Shown: positions 17,396-26,689, counted from the stretch's first letter. The stretch is DNA of 64,000 bases from Anaerolineae bacterium (GCA_022824365.1 JAJEAA010000014.1:54466-118465), one strand, 5' to 3'. Translations and numbers: made by a program. The notes: generated by a model not told the origin, from the sequence alone.

Positions 17396-18265
17396 ATGCG
17401 CCCGGGCAACCATCAATGGAGACAGGATTTGCGTCGCCTAAGCCTCATATTAATCTGTCTCTCGGCGCTGATGCCCCTGCGCGCTCAAGACACCGACGAC
17501 CTCATCCACACCGTGGCCGCCGGTGAAACCTTGATTTCCATCGCCAATGCCTATGGCGTCACTCTGAACCAACTATTAACCTTGAACAACCTGGACCCGG
17601 ACGCCTATTTGCAGATCGGTCAACTCTTGCTTGTGATTCCGGATGCGGCGCAAGTCGCTGAAGAAGACATAGACGAGGAAGAGGCTGGAAGCGCGGCGGA
17701 AACTGAGGAGGAGACGCCGAGCACAATCTCCGCCCAAGGTGATTCCGCAGCGCCGGTTATCGAGGCTTCCGCGCCGATGATGGACCCGGCGAATCTGAGC
17801 CCGCAAATTTGCTTTGTCATTTTCGCCGACGAGAATCAAAATGGCATGAGGGAGCCGGACGAGACCAAACTCGGCGCTGGCGAAATTATCCTTTTTGATG
17901 CCGCGGGTATCGAGCAACTGCACTATACGACCGATGGCGAGTCGGAGCCTTATTGCGTGCGCGATCTGGGACGGCGATTGTATCGGCTGGAGGCGCTGCC
18001 GCCGGAAGGTTACGGCATCAGCGGCGCCGCCAGCTTGTGGCTTGACTTGCAGGCCGGCGGCCATTTGCCCTTGGAGTTTGGCGCCAGGCTCGGGCTGGCA
18101 AGGAACTCCGCGCTCGCGCCTGACCCTGAGGCGGATATTGAGACGGCGCCGCCCGACGGATCGGCCGGGCTGCTGCGCGAACTAAGCGGGCTGATCGTCA
18201 TGGTTATCGCCGGTCTTGTGTTTGCCAGCGGCATGATCGTCTCGCTCTTCCTGCGGGGCCGCTGA
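17396..18265 (+). CDS. Secreted LysM-domain protein with B-like domain and C-terminal membrane anchor
   Basis: I take the ATG at 17396 as the start. It gives a basic leader and hydrophobic signal segment (LSLILICLSALMPLRAQ) immediately followed by a LysM peptidoglycan-binding module (HTVAAGETLISIANAYGVTL ... IGQLLLVIP). An acidic linker leads into a Cna-B/SdrD-like beta domain (ICFVIFADENQNGMREPDE ... YRLEALPPEGY), and a C-terminal transmembrane segment (LIVMVIAGLVFASGMIVSLFL) ends in LRGR. A TGTTATAAT -10 sits 10 bases ahead of this ATG. The next gene overlaps by one base (TGATG) and has the same domain plan. It probably links the membrane to the cell wall. Confidence 0.8.
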   Translation: MRPGNHQWRQDLRRLSLILICLSALMPLRAQDTDDLIHTVAAGETLISIANAYGVTLNQLLTLNNLDPDAYLQIGQLLLVIPDAAQVAEEDIDEEEAGSAAETEEETPSTISAQGDSAAPVIEASAPMMDPANLSPQICFVIFADENQNGMREPDETKLGAGEIILFDAAGIEQLHYTTDGESEPYCVRDLGRRLYRLEALPPEGYGISGAASLWLDLQAGGHLPLEFGARLGLARNSALAPDPEADIETAPPDGSAGLLRELSGLIVMVIAGLVFASGMIVSLFLRGR

Positions 18266-18966
18266 TGCGTCCGGCTGAACGTTTCAGGCGCTCGCTGACT
18301 TTGGCTTTCCTGGCGCTATTTTGCCTGATTGCTCAAGCGCAGGACACGGGTCAGATCTGCCTGCTGGCATTTGTCGACCAGGACGAAGATGGTCAGCGCG
18401 CCGGGACGGAAGCGCCTATTGCCCGCGGCATCGCGGCCAGCTTGCTTGACGAGCGCGGCGTCACCATTCGTTCGCAACTGCTGGAAGATTCCCCCTACGC
18501 CTCTGACGGTCTGCTCTGTTTCGAGGGGCTGCTCGCCGGCGAATATGGCATTATCATTAGCAGCAGCGAGTACAACGCGACGACCGCGACAGTGGCCGCG
18601 GCCAGCGTTCAGCCCGGGGCGGCTCCGGCGCGCATTGACTTCGGCGCCAAGCCTCTGGCCGTGGCGGCAGCGCCAAACGCTTTGGCGGGTCTCGCGGCGC
18701 TGGATGCGGACGCGGTTCAGACCTTGCTTGTGGCTGGCGGCGCTTCCGCGGTCCTGATCATAGTGATATCGCTGCTCGGCTCTCTGATGGTCGCGCTCTT
18801 GCTTCGTCGACGCCGGCGAGCGAAGGCGCTTGCGCTGCCAAGCATCGAGACGAGCGGCACTTCCCCGGCAGCCCGCGCTCAAGACGAACCGCTGCCGCCC
18901 CGGCTGACAGAAGAGCCTGGCCAAGGCTCGCCGCCTGTTTTCACTGATCATGATGAGCAATGGTAG
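18265..18966 (+). CDS. Secreted B-like domain protein with C-terminal membrane anchor
   Basis: This 233-residue protein has a signal peptide (LTLAFLALFCLIAQAQ) and then one B-like domain. It begins with ICLLAFVDQDEDGQRAGTE and ends around LAGEYGIIISSSEYN, homologous in layout to the domain of the upstream LysM protein (ICFVIFADENQNGMREPDE). A transmembrane helix (ASAVLIIVISLLGSLMVALLL) precedes RRRRRAKA and a cytoplasmic tail of about 50 residues. The D-x-D-x-D-G pattern could bind calcium. It shares a one-base overlap with the upstream gene, so the pair is translationally coupled. Confidence 0.75.
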   Translation: MRPAERFRRSLTLAFLALFCLIAQAQDTGQICLLAFVDQDEDGQRAGTEAPIARGIAASLLDERGVTIRSQLLEDSPYASDGLLCFEGLLAGEYGIIISSSEYNATTATVAAASVQPGAAPARIDFGAKPLAVAAAPNALAGLAALDADAVQTLLVAGGASAVLIIVISLLGSLMVALLLRRRRRAKALALPSIETSGTSPAARAQDEPLPPRLTEEPGQGSPPVFTDHDEQW

Positions 18967-18995
18967 CCTGGTGAAGGCCTGAAAGCGAGCTTGCT

Positions 18996-19928
18996 ATGCC
19001 GATGATGACGCGAGACGGAGGCTTATATTTCTCCGAGAGTGACCTGCAATTGGCGCGTGACAATCTCAATCGCGAGCCCCTGCGCGCTGCTTTGCCCCTG
19101 CTCGGTAGCCAGCGCGCCGACCCGCTGGAAGCGGCGCAGCTCGACGCCTTGAACTACCTGTTTCGCGACGACGCCAGCGCCGGCGACGCCGCTTTGGAGG
19201 CTTTAGAGGCGGAAGACTTCGACGACCCGACAAGCCTCGATCTGCCATCGATGAAGCGGCAGCTTGCCTGGCTGTCAGCGATGGCTCTGCTGCGCGGGCA
19301 TTCGCGTTGGCAATCGGCAACGGAGGCGAACCTAAGGACGATCGGGCGCCGGACGCCGGGCAGTCTGCAATCCGGCGGCGACATCCCCCCTCTGCGCCTG
19401 AGCTGGTTGGCGGCTGTATCCATGGCGACTGGCATCCTGCGCGAGGAGGACGGGAATTTTCAGCGCGCGGTCCATATCTATCGTCGTCTTGTGGACGCGC
19501 ATATCCATCCCGAAGGCTACTTCAAAGGCATCGTCGATATTGATGGCGCAAAGGAAACCTACGCCGCGCAGTTCTCCGCCACTTGCGCCCTGGTCCTCAT
19601 GGCCGAGATGGCCGGGCAGGCCGGCGAAGATCTCTGGAGCTACAACAATCGCGCGGTCAGCGTCAATACCGCCGCGGCCTATACCTACTACTATTATTTC
19701 TTCCCCGAAAGCTGGAAATGGGAAGACGATCTCACGCGCGAGGCGACGATGGCGCTCATGCGGCGGGAAGGCGCTTTCTTCGAAATGGTGAACCGGCGGG
19801 CTTCTCTGCGCGGCATCGAGCAGTTGTTCGCCGAGCAACGGCCGATGTTCTCCGCCCACGGCGGCGGCTTGACAACTTTGACGCATGGATTAGCGCCGCC
19901 GAAGAAAAAGCGCTGGCGCTTGTGGTGA
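18996..19928 (+). CDS. Alpha/alpha-toroid protein, alginate-lyase-like (tentative)
   Basis: This 310-residue soluble protein has no signal peptide. The middle (about residues 130-250) reads PLRLSWLAAVSMATGI, HPEGYFKGIVDIDGAKETYAAQF, ALVLMAEMAGQAGEDLWSY and AAAYTYYYYFFPESWKWE. That pattern of paired helices with aromatic and acidic residues fits the alginate lyase/heparinase alpha-alpha toroid group. No catalytic residues can be assigned with confidence. It follows the two membrane-anchored genes by 29 bases and may be co-transcribed. If the call is right, it would degrade uronate-containing polysaccharide, but the lack of export signals is odd. It could be another toroid family. Confidence 0.4.
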   Translation: MPMMTRDGGLYFSESDLQLARDNLNREPLRAALPLLGSQRADPLEAAQLDALNYLFRDDASAGDAALEALEAEDFDDPTSLDLPSMKRQLAWLSAMALLRGHSRWQSATEANLRTIGRRTPGSLQSGGDIPPLRLSWLAAVSMATGILREEDGNFQRAVHIYRRLVDAHIHPEGYFKGIVDIDGAKETYAAQFSATCALVLMAEMAGQAGEDLWSYNNRAVSVNTAAAYTYYYYFFPESWKWEDDLTREATMALMRREGAFFEMVNRRASLRGIEQLFAEQRPMFSAHGGGLTTLTHGLAPPKKKRWRLW

Positions 19929-19954
19929 GGCGGTCTGCCTGCCTAGGGACTGAT

Positions 19955-20605
19955 TCAGCGCTTGCGCAACGCCATATAGAATGAGTCGTCGGTCTCTATC
20001 TCAGTATAGCGCTTGCATTCCAAAATCTCATAACCTGTCCCAATCAAAGCCGGTAATGTTTCTTCGCGATAGTACACAAAACGCAGACCCTGATGTTCAG
20101 TTTCTCCATCTCCATACCAGAATGAATGCAGCGCAATCCCGCCTGGCTTGAGAACTTCCGCTTGACGTTCAAACGAGTCGCGCAGTTCATCTCGCGATAG
20201 ATGAATAAGCGCCTTGTTGGAGTAGATGCCGTCATAGCGCTCGTCCGTGTTCATCGTAATGGCGTCTAATACCCTGGTGTCTATATTCGGATGCAACCGC
20301 TTGAAACGGTCAACAAATATTGCCGATGAATCGGAACCGCTTGCTTGATAATGCTTATTGAGCATCAACAGATCTTTGCCCGGTCCCATGCCTATCTCCA
20401 GCAGCTTTGACCCATCCGGCAAATACTTCCTGAGTTCGTCAATGAGCAATTTGCCATCATAGCCGGTTGCCATTCGAATATACTGTTCTACATTCTCCTC
20501 GTCATCGTAATAACCCACGCTCGGCTCTCCAATCGTTCTTCGACTTCGGAATTCGCTTATCGTACCGGGCAAGTTTCCGGTGACAAAGTTGACCGCATTA
20601 TACAC
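19955..20605 (-). CDS. Class I SAM-dependent methyltransferase
   Basis: This 216-residue protein has motif I KLLEIGMGPGKDLLML (about residues 65-81), a motif II acidic region GSDSSAIFVDRF, and a post-I 'YDGIYSNKALIHLSRDEL' segment typical of small-molecule methyltransferases. Codon use is visibly more AT-rich than in its neighbours, and it lies antisense between two GC-rich operons, so recent acquisition is plausible. The substrate is unknown. Confidence 0.8.
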   Translation of the reverse strand: MYNAVNFVTGNLPGTISEFRSRRTIGEPSVGYYDDEENVEQYIRMATGYDGKLLIDELRKYLPDGSKLLEIGMGPGKDLLMLNKHYQASGSDSSAIFVDRFKRLHPNIDTRVLDAITMNTDERYDGIYSNKALIHLSRDELRDSFERQAEVLKPGGIALHSFWYGDGETEHQGLRFVYYREETLPALIGTGYEILECKRYTEIETDDSFYMALRKR

Positions 20606-20643
20606 TCGGAAAAGAGCGATCTGATTTAATTTGCCTCAGCCCC

Positions 20644-20674
20644 TTGACAGGATTTTTAAGTTAGTCTAAAAATA
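20644..20674 (+). promoter_or_regulatory. Promoter with DtxR/MntR-like operator ahead of the metal ABC transporter operon
   Basis: TTGACA (20644-20649) is followed after 17 bases by the AT-rich TAAAAATATA as a -10 region. Between and over them lies TTAAGTTAGTCTAAAAATA (20656-20674). It has the central TTAG-T-CTAA inverted repeat and matches the DtxR/IdeR consensus TTAGGTTAGSCTAACCTAA at about 13 of 19 positions. An operator overlapping the -10 would allow repression by a metal-bound DtxR-family protein. The match is by eye only. Confidence 0.4.
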
Positions 20675-20714
20675 TAGTTAATGTCGCTAAAATACCAATA
20701 CGGGAGACCTAGCC

Positions 20715-21743
20715 TTGCTTTTACGCACACGATTATTGTTGGTCATTGCCTGCCTGCTGCTTGTCACACCGTCGACATTCGGCGATGAAGATCGGCGCAG
20801 CATAGTCGCCACGACCACCCAGGCGGCGGATCTGCTGCGAATACTCACCGAAGGGCTGGATAACATTGAGCTCACAGCGTTGATGGGCGCCGGCGTCGAC
20901 CCCCATCTTTATCATCCCACCGAGTCCGATATCGTCGCCATGAACCAGGCGGAAATGGTCGTCTACAGCGGCTTGCATCTCGAAGGCCAGTTCGACGCGG
21001 TCTTCACTGCGCTGGCGGAGCAGGGCATACAGATCTACGCCTTGAGCGCGCCGGTCCGGGACGCGGGATTCATCATCGGCGGCTTCGACTTGTCGGATAC
21101 GCTGGTGAACGTGGACGACCCGCATTTCTGGTTTGACCCGCGCAACTGGCAACTCACGGTGGGCGACCTGGCTGATGCCCTGGCAGAATTCGATCCGGCT
21201 AACGCGGCGACCTATCAGGCGAACGCCGCCGCCTATATCGAAGAGCTTGATCTGCTCTACGCCTGGGCTGACGCCGGCTTGCGCTCCATCGCCGAAGGGC
21301 AGCGCTACCTGGTGACATCTCACGACGCCTTTCAGTATTTCGGCGCCGCCTTTGGCTGGCGGATGCAAGCGATTCAAGGCTTGAGCACCGAAGACGAAGC
21401 GGGCGTCGGCGATATTCAGGAGACCGTCGATTTTGTCATCGCCAACGAGATTCCCGTCTTATTCGTCGAAAGCAGCATCCCGCCCGATACCATCGAAGCG
21501 GTCATTGAAGCCGTTCGCGCCCAAGGCGGCCAAGCGCGCATCGGCCTGCGCGAGCTCTACGGCGACGCCATGGACGATCCAGGCAGCTTCGGCGGAACTT
21601 ACATCGGTATGCTGGCGCAAAATGCGCTGACCATCATGCAATCCTATCGCTGCATGAATGTTGATGTTGAGATCGGAGAATGGCCCCCAGCGCTTGCGCC
21701 GCAACCGCCCGAAGACATCTGGAATGTGGACTGCGATGCCTGA
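20715..21743 (+). CDS. Metal ABC transporter substrate-binding protein (Mn/Fe-type, cluster A-I)
   Basis: This 342-residue exported protein starts at TTG behind GGGAG and has a signal segment ([17 protein letters not shown]). Likely metal ligands match the PsaA/TroA family: His in [11 protein letters not shown], His in [12 protein letters not shown], Glu in [12 protein letters not shown], Asp in YGDAMD. A His-His-Glu-Asp set is characteristic of manganese/iron binders rather than ZnuA, which uses three His. There is no His-rich loop, which also argues against zinc. It is the first gene of a four-gene operon with ATPase and two permeases, all overlapping. Confidence 0.88.
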   Translation: MLLRTRLLLVIACLLLVTPSTFGDEDRRSIVATTTQAADLLRILTEGLDNIELTALMGAGVDPHLYHPTESDIVAMNQAEMVVYSGLHLEGQFDAVFTALAEQGIQIYALSAPVRDAGFIIGGFDLSDTLVNVDDPHFWFDPRNWQLTVGDLADALAEFDPANAATYQANAAAYIEELDLLYAWADAGLRSIAEGQRYLVTSHDAFQYFGAAFGWRMQAIQGLSTEDEAGVGDIQETVDFVIANEIPVLFVESSIPPDTIEAVIEAVRAQGGQARIGLRELYGDAMDDPGSFGGTYIGMLAQNALTIMQSYRCMNVDVEIGEWPPALAPQPPEDIWNVDCDA

Positions 21744-22527
21744 TCATCCCGACCAAAGCGGCCAGGCGGCGCCGACGAAGATTGCGCTCTCCGTCGATGA
21801 TCTGACGGTCGCCTATCAGGAAAAGCCCGCGATTTGGGATATTGACCTGGATGTGCCCGAAGGCGTGCTCATGGGGATCGTCGGACCGAACGGCGCTGGC
21901 AAAAGCACCTTGATCAAAGCGGTGCTCAACTTGATACCGCGGGCCGCCGGCACGGTCATGTTTTATGGCGCGCCCTACGAACAAGCGCGCTCCCTGGTCG
22001 GTTATGTGCCCCAGCGCGGCAGCGTCGACTGGGATTTCCCGACAACCGTGCTCGATGTGGTCACCATGGGGCTTTACGGCAAGCTGGGCTGGTTTCGCCG
22101 CCCAGGCAAGCGCGAGCGGGAGCTGGCGCTTTTCGCCCTGGAGCAGGTGGGCTTGCTCGATTTTCTTGATCGGCAGATCAGCCAGCTTTCCGGCGGGCAG
22201 CAGCAACGAACTTTTCTCGCCCGCGCCCTGGTGCAAGACGCGCAAATCTACTTCATGGATGAACCCTTTGCCGCGGTCGACGCCGTCACCGAAAACGCGA
22301 TCGTCGATATTTTGCAGGCGCTGAACAAACGCGGCAAAACGGTGCTTGTCGTTCATCATGACTTGCAGACGGTCGCGCATTACTTCGATTGGCTGACCCT
22401 GCTCAATGTCGAGGTCATCGCCTCGGGACCGACCGCCGTCGTCTTCACTGACGAGAACCTGCGCCGGACCTATGGCGGCCGCGTCGCCACCCTGAACGGC
22501 GGTTTGCCGGCGGGCGCCGGAGGCTGA
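21736..22527 (+). CDS. Metal ABC transporter ATP-binding protein
   Basis: I start it at the ATG at 21736, which overlaps the substrate-binding protein gene by eight bases. An upstream in-frame ATG would only add a tail antiparallel to no known domain. The ATPase has Walker [10 protein letters not shown], the Q-loop [19 protein letters not shown], signature LSGGQQQR, Walker [13 protein letters not shown] and switch His VVHHD. The '[10 protein letters not shown]' segment is typical of Mn/Zn importers (MntB/ZnuC/TroB group). It energises import through the two permeases that follow. Its stop overlaps the next start by one base (TGATG). Confidence 0.93.
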   Translation: MPDHPDQSGQAAPTKIALSVDDLTVAYQEKPAIWDIDLDVPEGVLMGIVGPNGAGKSTLIKAVLNLIPRAAGTVMFYGAPYEQARSLVGYVPQRGSVDWDFPTTVLDVVTMGLYGKLGWFRRPGKRERELALFALEQVGLLDFLDRQISQLSGGQQQRTFLARALVQDAQIYFMDEPFAAVDAVTENAIVDILQALNKRGKTVLVVHHDLQTVAHYFDWLTLLNVEVIASGPTAVVFTDENLRRTYGGRVATLNGGLPAGAGG

Positions 22528-23867
22528 TGGTGGCGCGCCTGACGCTGAGCGCGGCTGACAAGCGCGGCTGGGCCATCATTGGCGGGATTATTCTACTGGG
22601 CGCCCTATTCATCCCCCTCAGCCAGTTGATATTCGATATGCGCTTCACCTACACCGTGCGCGTGGTCGCGCTGGGCGGCGCTGTCCTGGGCTTGCTCAGC
22701 GGCGTTTTGGGCAGCTTCGCCGTACTGCGCCAAGAGAGCCTGCTGGGCGACGCGCTTTCCCACGCGGCTCTGCCCGGCGTGGCGATCGCTTTTCTGCTCG
22801 CCGGTCGCGAGCTCAGCTGGCTGCTCATCGGCGCTGGCATCGCCAGTTGGGCGGGCTTGCGCTTCTTGTCCGCCATATTAAACACCACCCGCCTCAAGCA
22901 GGATGCCGCCATGGGTATCGTTCTGGTCGCCTGGTTCGCCGCCGGCATCGCCTTGCTGACCTACATCCAGTCCATCCCCGACGCCAGCCAGGCCGGGCTG
23001 GATCACTTCATATTCGGGCAAGCCGCCGCCATCATCGAAAGCGATGTGACCCTGGTCAGCGCGGTCGGCGTTGTCGTCCTGGCTGTGGTCGCCCTGTTTT
23101 GGAAGGAATTCAAGCTCGTCACCTTCGATCCGGACTTCGCCGGCGCCAATGGCTACCGCATCGGCTTGATAAACGCGCTGCTGTCAGCGCTGATCGTGGT
23201 CACTGTCGTGCTCGGCTTGCAGCTGGCAGGCGTGATTTTGATGGTCGGCATGTTGATCGCGCCCGGCATCGCCGCGCGGCAGTGGACGCAATCCCTCGAC
23301 CAGATGGTCATCCAGGCCGCCGTTTTTGGCGCTTTCGCTGGCGCCGTCGGCGCTGTTATCAGCGCGCTGGATAGCGATATACCGACCGGTCCCATGATCA
23401 TCGTCGTGTCCTTTCTGCTGGTCCTGTTGTCCATCACGCTGGCGCCCGGCCGCGGCTTGCTCTGGAGCCGGTTGCGTCAACGGGCGAATCGCCGCCGCTT
23501 CGCCGCCATTAACACGCTGCGCGATCTCTACCGCTACGCCCTGGCTCATGGCTCCGAGGACACCCCGGCGCCCGATGACTTCATCCGCGGCGTCCGCGCT
23601 GGCAGCGTCGAGTCCGGCTTGCGCCAACTGCGTGGGAGCGGGCATATCATGCAGGCCGGCGCCGGCTGGCAACTAACCGAAAGCGGCATCGCCCTGGCGC
23701 GCCAGGACCAGCGCAATCAGCGCCTGTGGGACCTGTACCGCCTGCACGGCGACGAATTGGGCCTGCCCGCGCTGCCAGAAGATCGGCAACTGAATATCGC
23801 CGCCGCTTTGCCCGCCGCCGCCCTTGAACTGCTGGAAAGCAAGCTGGAGCCGAGCGACCGCTTATGA
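22527..23867 (+). CDS. Metal ABC transporter permease fused to DtxR-like C-terminal domain
   Basis: The first 310 or so of 446 residues form an ABC-3 family permease with about eight hydrophobic segments and the coupling motif LGDALSHAALPGVAIAF. The C-terminal 130 residues are not membrane. They contain a basic link (RLRQRANRRRFAAINTLRDLY), a winged-helix-like segment (SVESGLRQLRGSGHIMQAGAGWQLTESGIALA), and a part recalling the DtxR dimerisation helix (RNQRLWDLYRLHGDELGLPALP). Chlamydial YtgCR is a known permease-repressor fusion of this kind. It overlaps the next gene by four bases (ATGA). Confidence 0.85.
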   Translation: MVARLTLSAADKRGWAIIGGIILLGALFIPLSQLIFDMRFTYTVRVVALGGAVLGLLSGVLGSFAVLRQESLLGDALSHAALPGVAIAFLLAGRELSWLLIGAGIASWAGLRFLSAILNTTRLKQDAAMGIVLVAWFAAGIALLTYIQSIPDASQAGLDHFIFGQAAAIIESDVTLVSAVGVVVLAVVALFWKEFKLVTFDPDFAGANGYRIGLINALLSALIVVTVVLGLQLAGVILMVGMLIAPGIAARQWTQSLDQMVIQAAVFGAFAGAVGAVISALDSDIPTGPMIIVVSFLLVLLSITLAPGRGLLWSRLRQRANRRRFAAINTLRDLYRYALAHGSEDTPAPDDFIRGVRAGSVESGLRQLRGSGHIMQAGAGWQLTESGIALARQDQRNQRLWDLYRLHGDELGLPALPEDRQLNIAAALPAAALELLESKLEPSDRL

Positions 23868-25372
23868 TGCCGCTGGAACGCTGGCTGATCGAACTCCTCC
23901 TGAACATCGTCTCGCGCGAGGAACTCAACGCCTTTCTGCGCTCGCCACAGAACAGCGCCGCCCTGGTTGGCGGTCTGATCGCGGTGAGCGGCGCGCTCCT
24001 GGGCGCCTTCCTGCTCCTGCGCGGAATGTCCCTCACCAGCGACGCCATCAGCCATACCGTGCTGCTGGGCATCGTGGTCGCCTTCCTGCTGATGACCGAG
24101 TTCTTCCGCGTGCCTGGCGATACCTCGTCCCCCTGGCTCATTCTGGGCGCGTCGCTGGCCGGCGTGGCCACGGTCCTTCTGACCGAGCTGCTCTACCGTT
24201 CCGGGCTGGTCAGGCAGGACGCGGCTCTGGGTTTGGCTTTTCCGCTGCTCTTCGCCATCGCCGTCATCCTCGTCTCCCGCTATGTCGAAGATGCGCACCT
24301 GGACGAAGACGCCGTCCTCGTCGGCGAGATCGGCCTGGCTTGGGCCAATACCAATAGCCACTGCTTCGCCAATTGCGAGTCAGTGACAATTACCCCCGAT
24401 CATGACGCGGCCAAATTCGCGCGGCAATGCCGCAACTGCCGCGAGCTTGGCATCAGCCCGCGAGACGAGCGCGCGATCTTCAGCGAAACCTGCAGCAACT
24501 GCGGCCTGTACTCCCCTGCGCAAGCCTGGACCGCCGGCTTGCTGGAGCGGGAGCCGGAGTTGGTCTTCTTCCCCAAGTCGATCACGGTCATGCTCCTGCT
24601 GACGCTTTTGACGCTGGCTTTTGTCCTGCTGTTCTTCAAAGAATTGAAACTATCGACCTTTGACGTCGGCTTGGCGCAGGCTCTGGGTTTCCGGCCCGGC
24701 GCGCTCCACTACGCTTTGATGATCCTCGTCAGCCTGGTCGCGGTTGGCGCATTCGACGCGGTCGGCTCGATACTTGTGATCGCCTTCTTCATTATCCCGC
24801 CCGCCACCGCCTATCTCTTGACCGATCGCCTGTCGCTGATGCTCTTGCTCAGCCCGCTTATCGGCGCGGCCGGCGCTATATTCGGCTATGACCTGGCTCG
24901 CGGTCAACTCTTCGGCTTCATCGCCGTCGCCGATGGCATCGCTGCCCTGAACCGCCTCTCCGGGCTTGCCCTGCCGGAAGAATGGGATTCGTCCATCAGC
25001 TCGTCAATGGTGCTGATGATGTTCATTCTCTTTCTGCTGGTCTGGTTGCTCTCGCCGCGTTATGGCTTGGCATCGACGGTGATCCGCCGCGCAAAACGCC
25101 GTCGCGTCTTTGAAAATCAGGTGGTGCTGGCGCATATCCACAACCACCAGCACACCGCCACGCACGAGATCGAGTTGAACGCGGCGGATCTCCACGAGCA
25201 TTTCCGCTGGTCAAAACAGAAAATGTCACGTGTTTTGACGCGCCTGCGCGCGCTGGGCTACGTTCGGATCCTTGCCGGCAACGCTGTCTTGACCGAACGC
25301 GGAGACCGGCAAGTCCACGCCTTCCGCCAGACCATGCTCGAGGCGCATAACATGCCCGACCTCCCCGCATAA
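23864..25372 (+). CDS. Second metal ABC transporter permease with Cys-rich insertion and winged-helix tail
   Basis: This 502-residue ABC-3 family permease has the coupling motif MSLTSDAISHTVLLGIVVAF. Between two membrane segments (about residues 160-235) is a hydrophilic insertion with CFANC, CRNC and CSNC, a plausible zinc ribbon or metal-sensing module. After the last membrane segment, a basic link (RRAKRRRVF) leads to a His-rich stretch (HIHNHQHTATHEIELNAADL) and a winged-helix-like region (SKQKMSRVLTRLRALGYVRILAGNAVLTERG). It resembles chlamydial YtgD and cyanobacterial-type Mn permeases with extra regulatory parts. It is the last gene of the operon. Confidence 0.85.
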   Translation: MMPLERWLIELLLNIVSREELNAFLRSPQNSAALVGGLIAVSGALLGAFLLLRGMSLTSDAISHTVLLGIVVAFLLMTEFFRVPGDTSSPWLILGASLAGVATVLLTELLYRSGLVRQDAALGLAFPLLFAIAVILVSRYVEDAHLDEDAVLVGEIGLAWANTNSHCFANCESVTITPDHDAAKFARQCRNCRELGISPRDERAIFSETCSNCGLYSPAQAWTAGLLEREPELVFFPKSITVMLLLTLLTLAFVLLFFKELKLSTFDVGLAQALGFRPGALHYALMILVSLVAVGAFDAVGSILVIAFFIIPPATAYLLTDRLSLMLLLSPLIGAAGAIFGYDLARGQLFGFIAVADGIAALNRLSGLALPEEWDSSISSSMVLMMFILFLLVWLLSPRYGLASTVIRRAKRRRVFENQVVLAHIHNHQHTATHEIELNAADLHEHFRWSKQKMSRVLTRLRALGYVRILAGNAVLTERGDRQVHAFRQTMLEAHNMPDLPA

Positions 25373-25465
25373 CTGCCCGGCGCCGCAACCGGGAAAATCG
25401 CCCCTTTGGTCTCATCCATTTTGCCACTAGCATGAAATCATGCCGCAATTAGCCGAAACCGCCTC

Positions 25466-26446
25466 ATGATTAGCTTGATCGCCACTGTGCTCAACGAAGG
25501 CGATAATATCCGCCATCTGCTGGAATCCATCCTGCGGCAGACGCGCTCCCCCGCTGAAATCGTCATTGTCGATGGCGGCAGCACTGACGACACGGCCGCG
25601 ATCATCCGCAGCTATCAAGAGGCGCTGCCATTGCGCCTGCTGGTCCAAGCCGGCTGCAACATCAGCCAGGGCCGCAACCGCGCTATCACCGCCGCCGCGG
25701 GCGACATCATCGCCGTGACCGATGCCGGCGTCCGCCTCAGCGACGACTGGCTGGAGAAAATCACCGACCCGCTACTGGCGGACCCTGAGTTGAATGTGGT
25801 CGGCGGCTTCTTTCGCGCCGATACGCAGACCCCCTTCGAAATCGCCCTTGGCGCGACCACCCTCCCGCTGGAAACGGAGATCAAGGCGGAAAGCTTCTTG
25901 CCCAGCAGCCGCAGTATCGCCTTTCGCAAAGCGGCTGCCTTGCAAGCCGGCTTATATCCTGAATGGCTCGACTATTGTGAGGACCTGATCTTTGATCTGC
26001 GCTTGCGCGATGCTGCCGGCCCCTTCGCCTTTGAGCCGGCGGCGCTGGTCTACTTCCGGCCCCGGACCGCGGCGCGCAAATACTTCCGACAATATTATTT
26101 CTATGCCCGAGGCGATGGCAAAGCCAACCTCTGGTTCAGACGCCACCTCATCCGCTACCTCAGTTACATTGTCCTCCTGCCGGCCATCCTGATTGCCGGC
26201 GCGTCGATTCACCCGCTGCTGTGGGCGCTCTATCTGGTCGGCGGCGCCATTTATCTGCGGGCGCCATACCGCCGCTTGCCAACCCTCATCAGCCGCGCTG
26301 GCGGCGGGTCATTGAGGTTGTGGCTCTACGCCATCATCGCCATACCCTGGCTCCGCTTCCTTGGCGATCAGGCTAAGATCGTCGGCTATCCAATCGGCTG
26401 GCGCTGGCGTCTCAAGCATCGTCCGCCGTCCTGGCGCGCCGATTGA
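25466..26446 (+). CDS. Family 2 glycosyltransferase with C-terminal membrane segments
   Basis: This 326-residue protein begins with the GT-A fold of family 2: LIATVLNEGDNIRHLLESI, then IVIVDGGSTDDT (about residues 32-43), and a DXD-like region VTDAGVRLSDDWLE. An RQYYFYARGDGKANLW acceptor-side segment follows. The C-terminal third has two or three hydrophobic segments (SYIVLLPAILIAGASIHPLLWALYL and another), so it acts at the inner membrane, probably on a lipid-linked sugar. It is monocistronic as far as can be seen. Donor and acceptor unknown. Confidence 0.87.
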   Translation: MISLIATVLNEGDNIRHLLESILRQTRSPAEIVIVDGGSTDDTAAIIRSYQEALPLRLLVQAGCNISQGRNRAITAAAGDIIAVTDAGVRLSDDWLEKITDPLLADPELNVVGGFFRADTQTPFEIALGATTLPLETEIKAESFLPSSRSIAFRKAAALQAGLYPEWLDYCEDLIFDLRLRDAAGPFAFEPAALVYFRPRTAARKYFRQYYFYARGDGKANLWFRRHLIRYLSYIVLLPAILIAGASIHPLLWALYLVGGAIYLRAPYRRLPTLISRAGGGSLRLWLYAIIAIPWLRFLGDQAKIVGYPIGWRWRLKHRPPSWRAD

Positions 26447-26689
26447 GCGGCAGAACAATCTAGCCAGATTATTTTTGCCACCGAGGTCACCAAGTTTTCG
26501 AGTACGCAGAGGTTCTGGAATTTAAGCCTCTTCCGCCTTCCATAATCGACAGCCGCCGCAGCCAACTAGAATCATGAATGGCTTTTCTCTGTGTCGAAGG
26601 GCTGTGTCTACACGCCCCTCGGTGGCTAAGATCTTTGCATTTCTATCGCCGTTGAAGCGGACAGGCTTATCTGGCGTCGCCTCTCCGCG

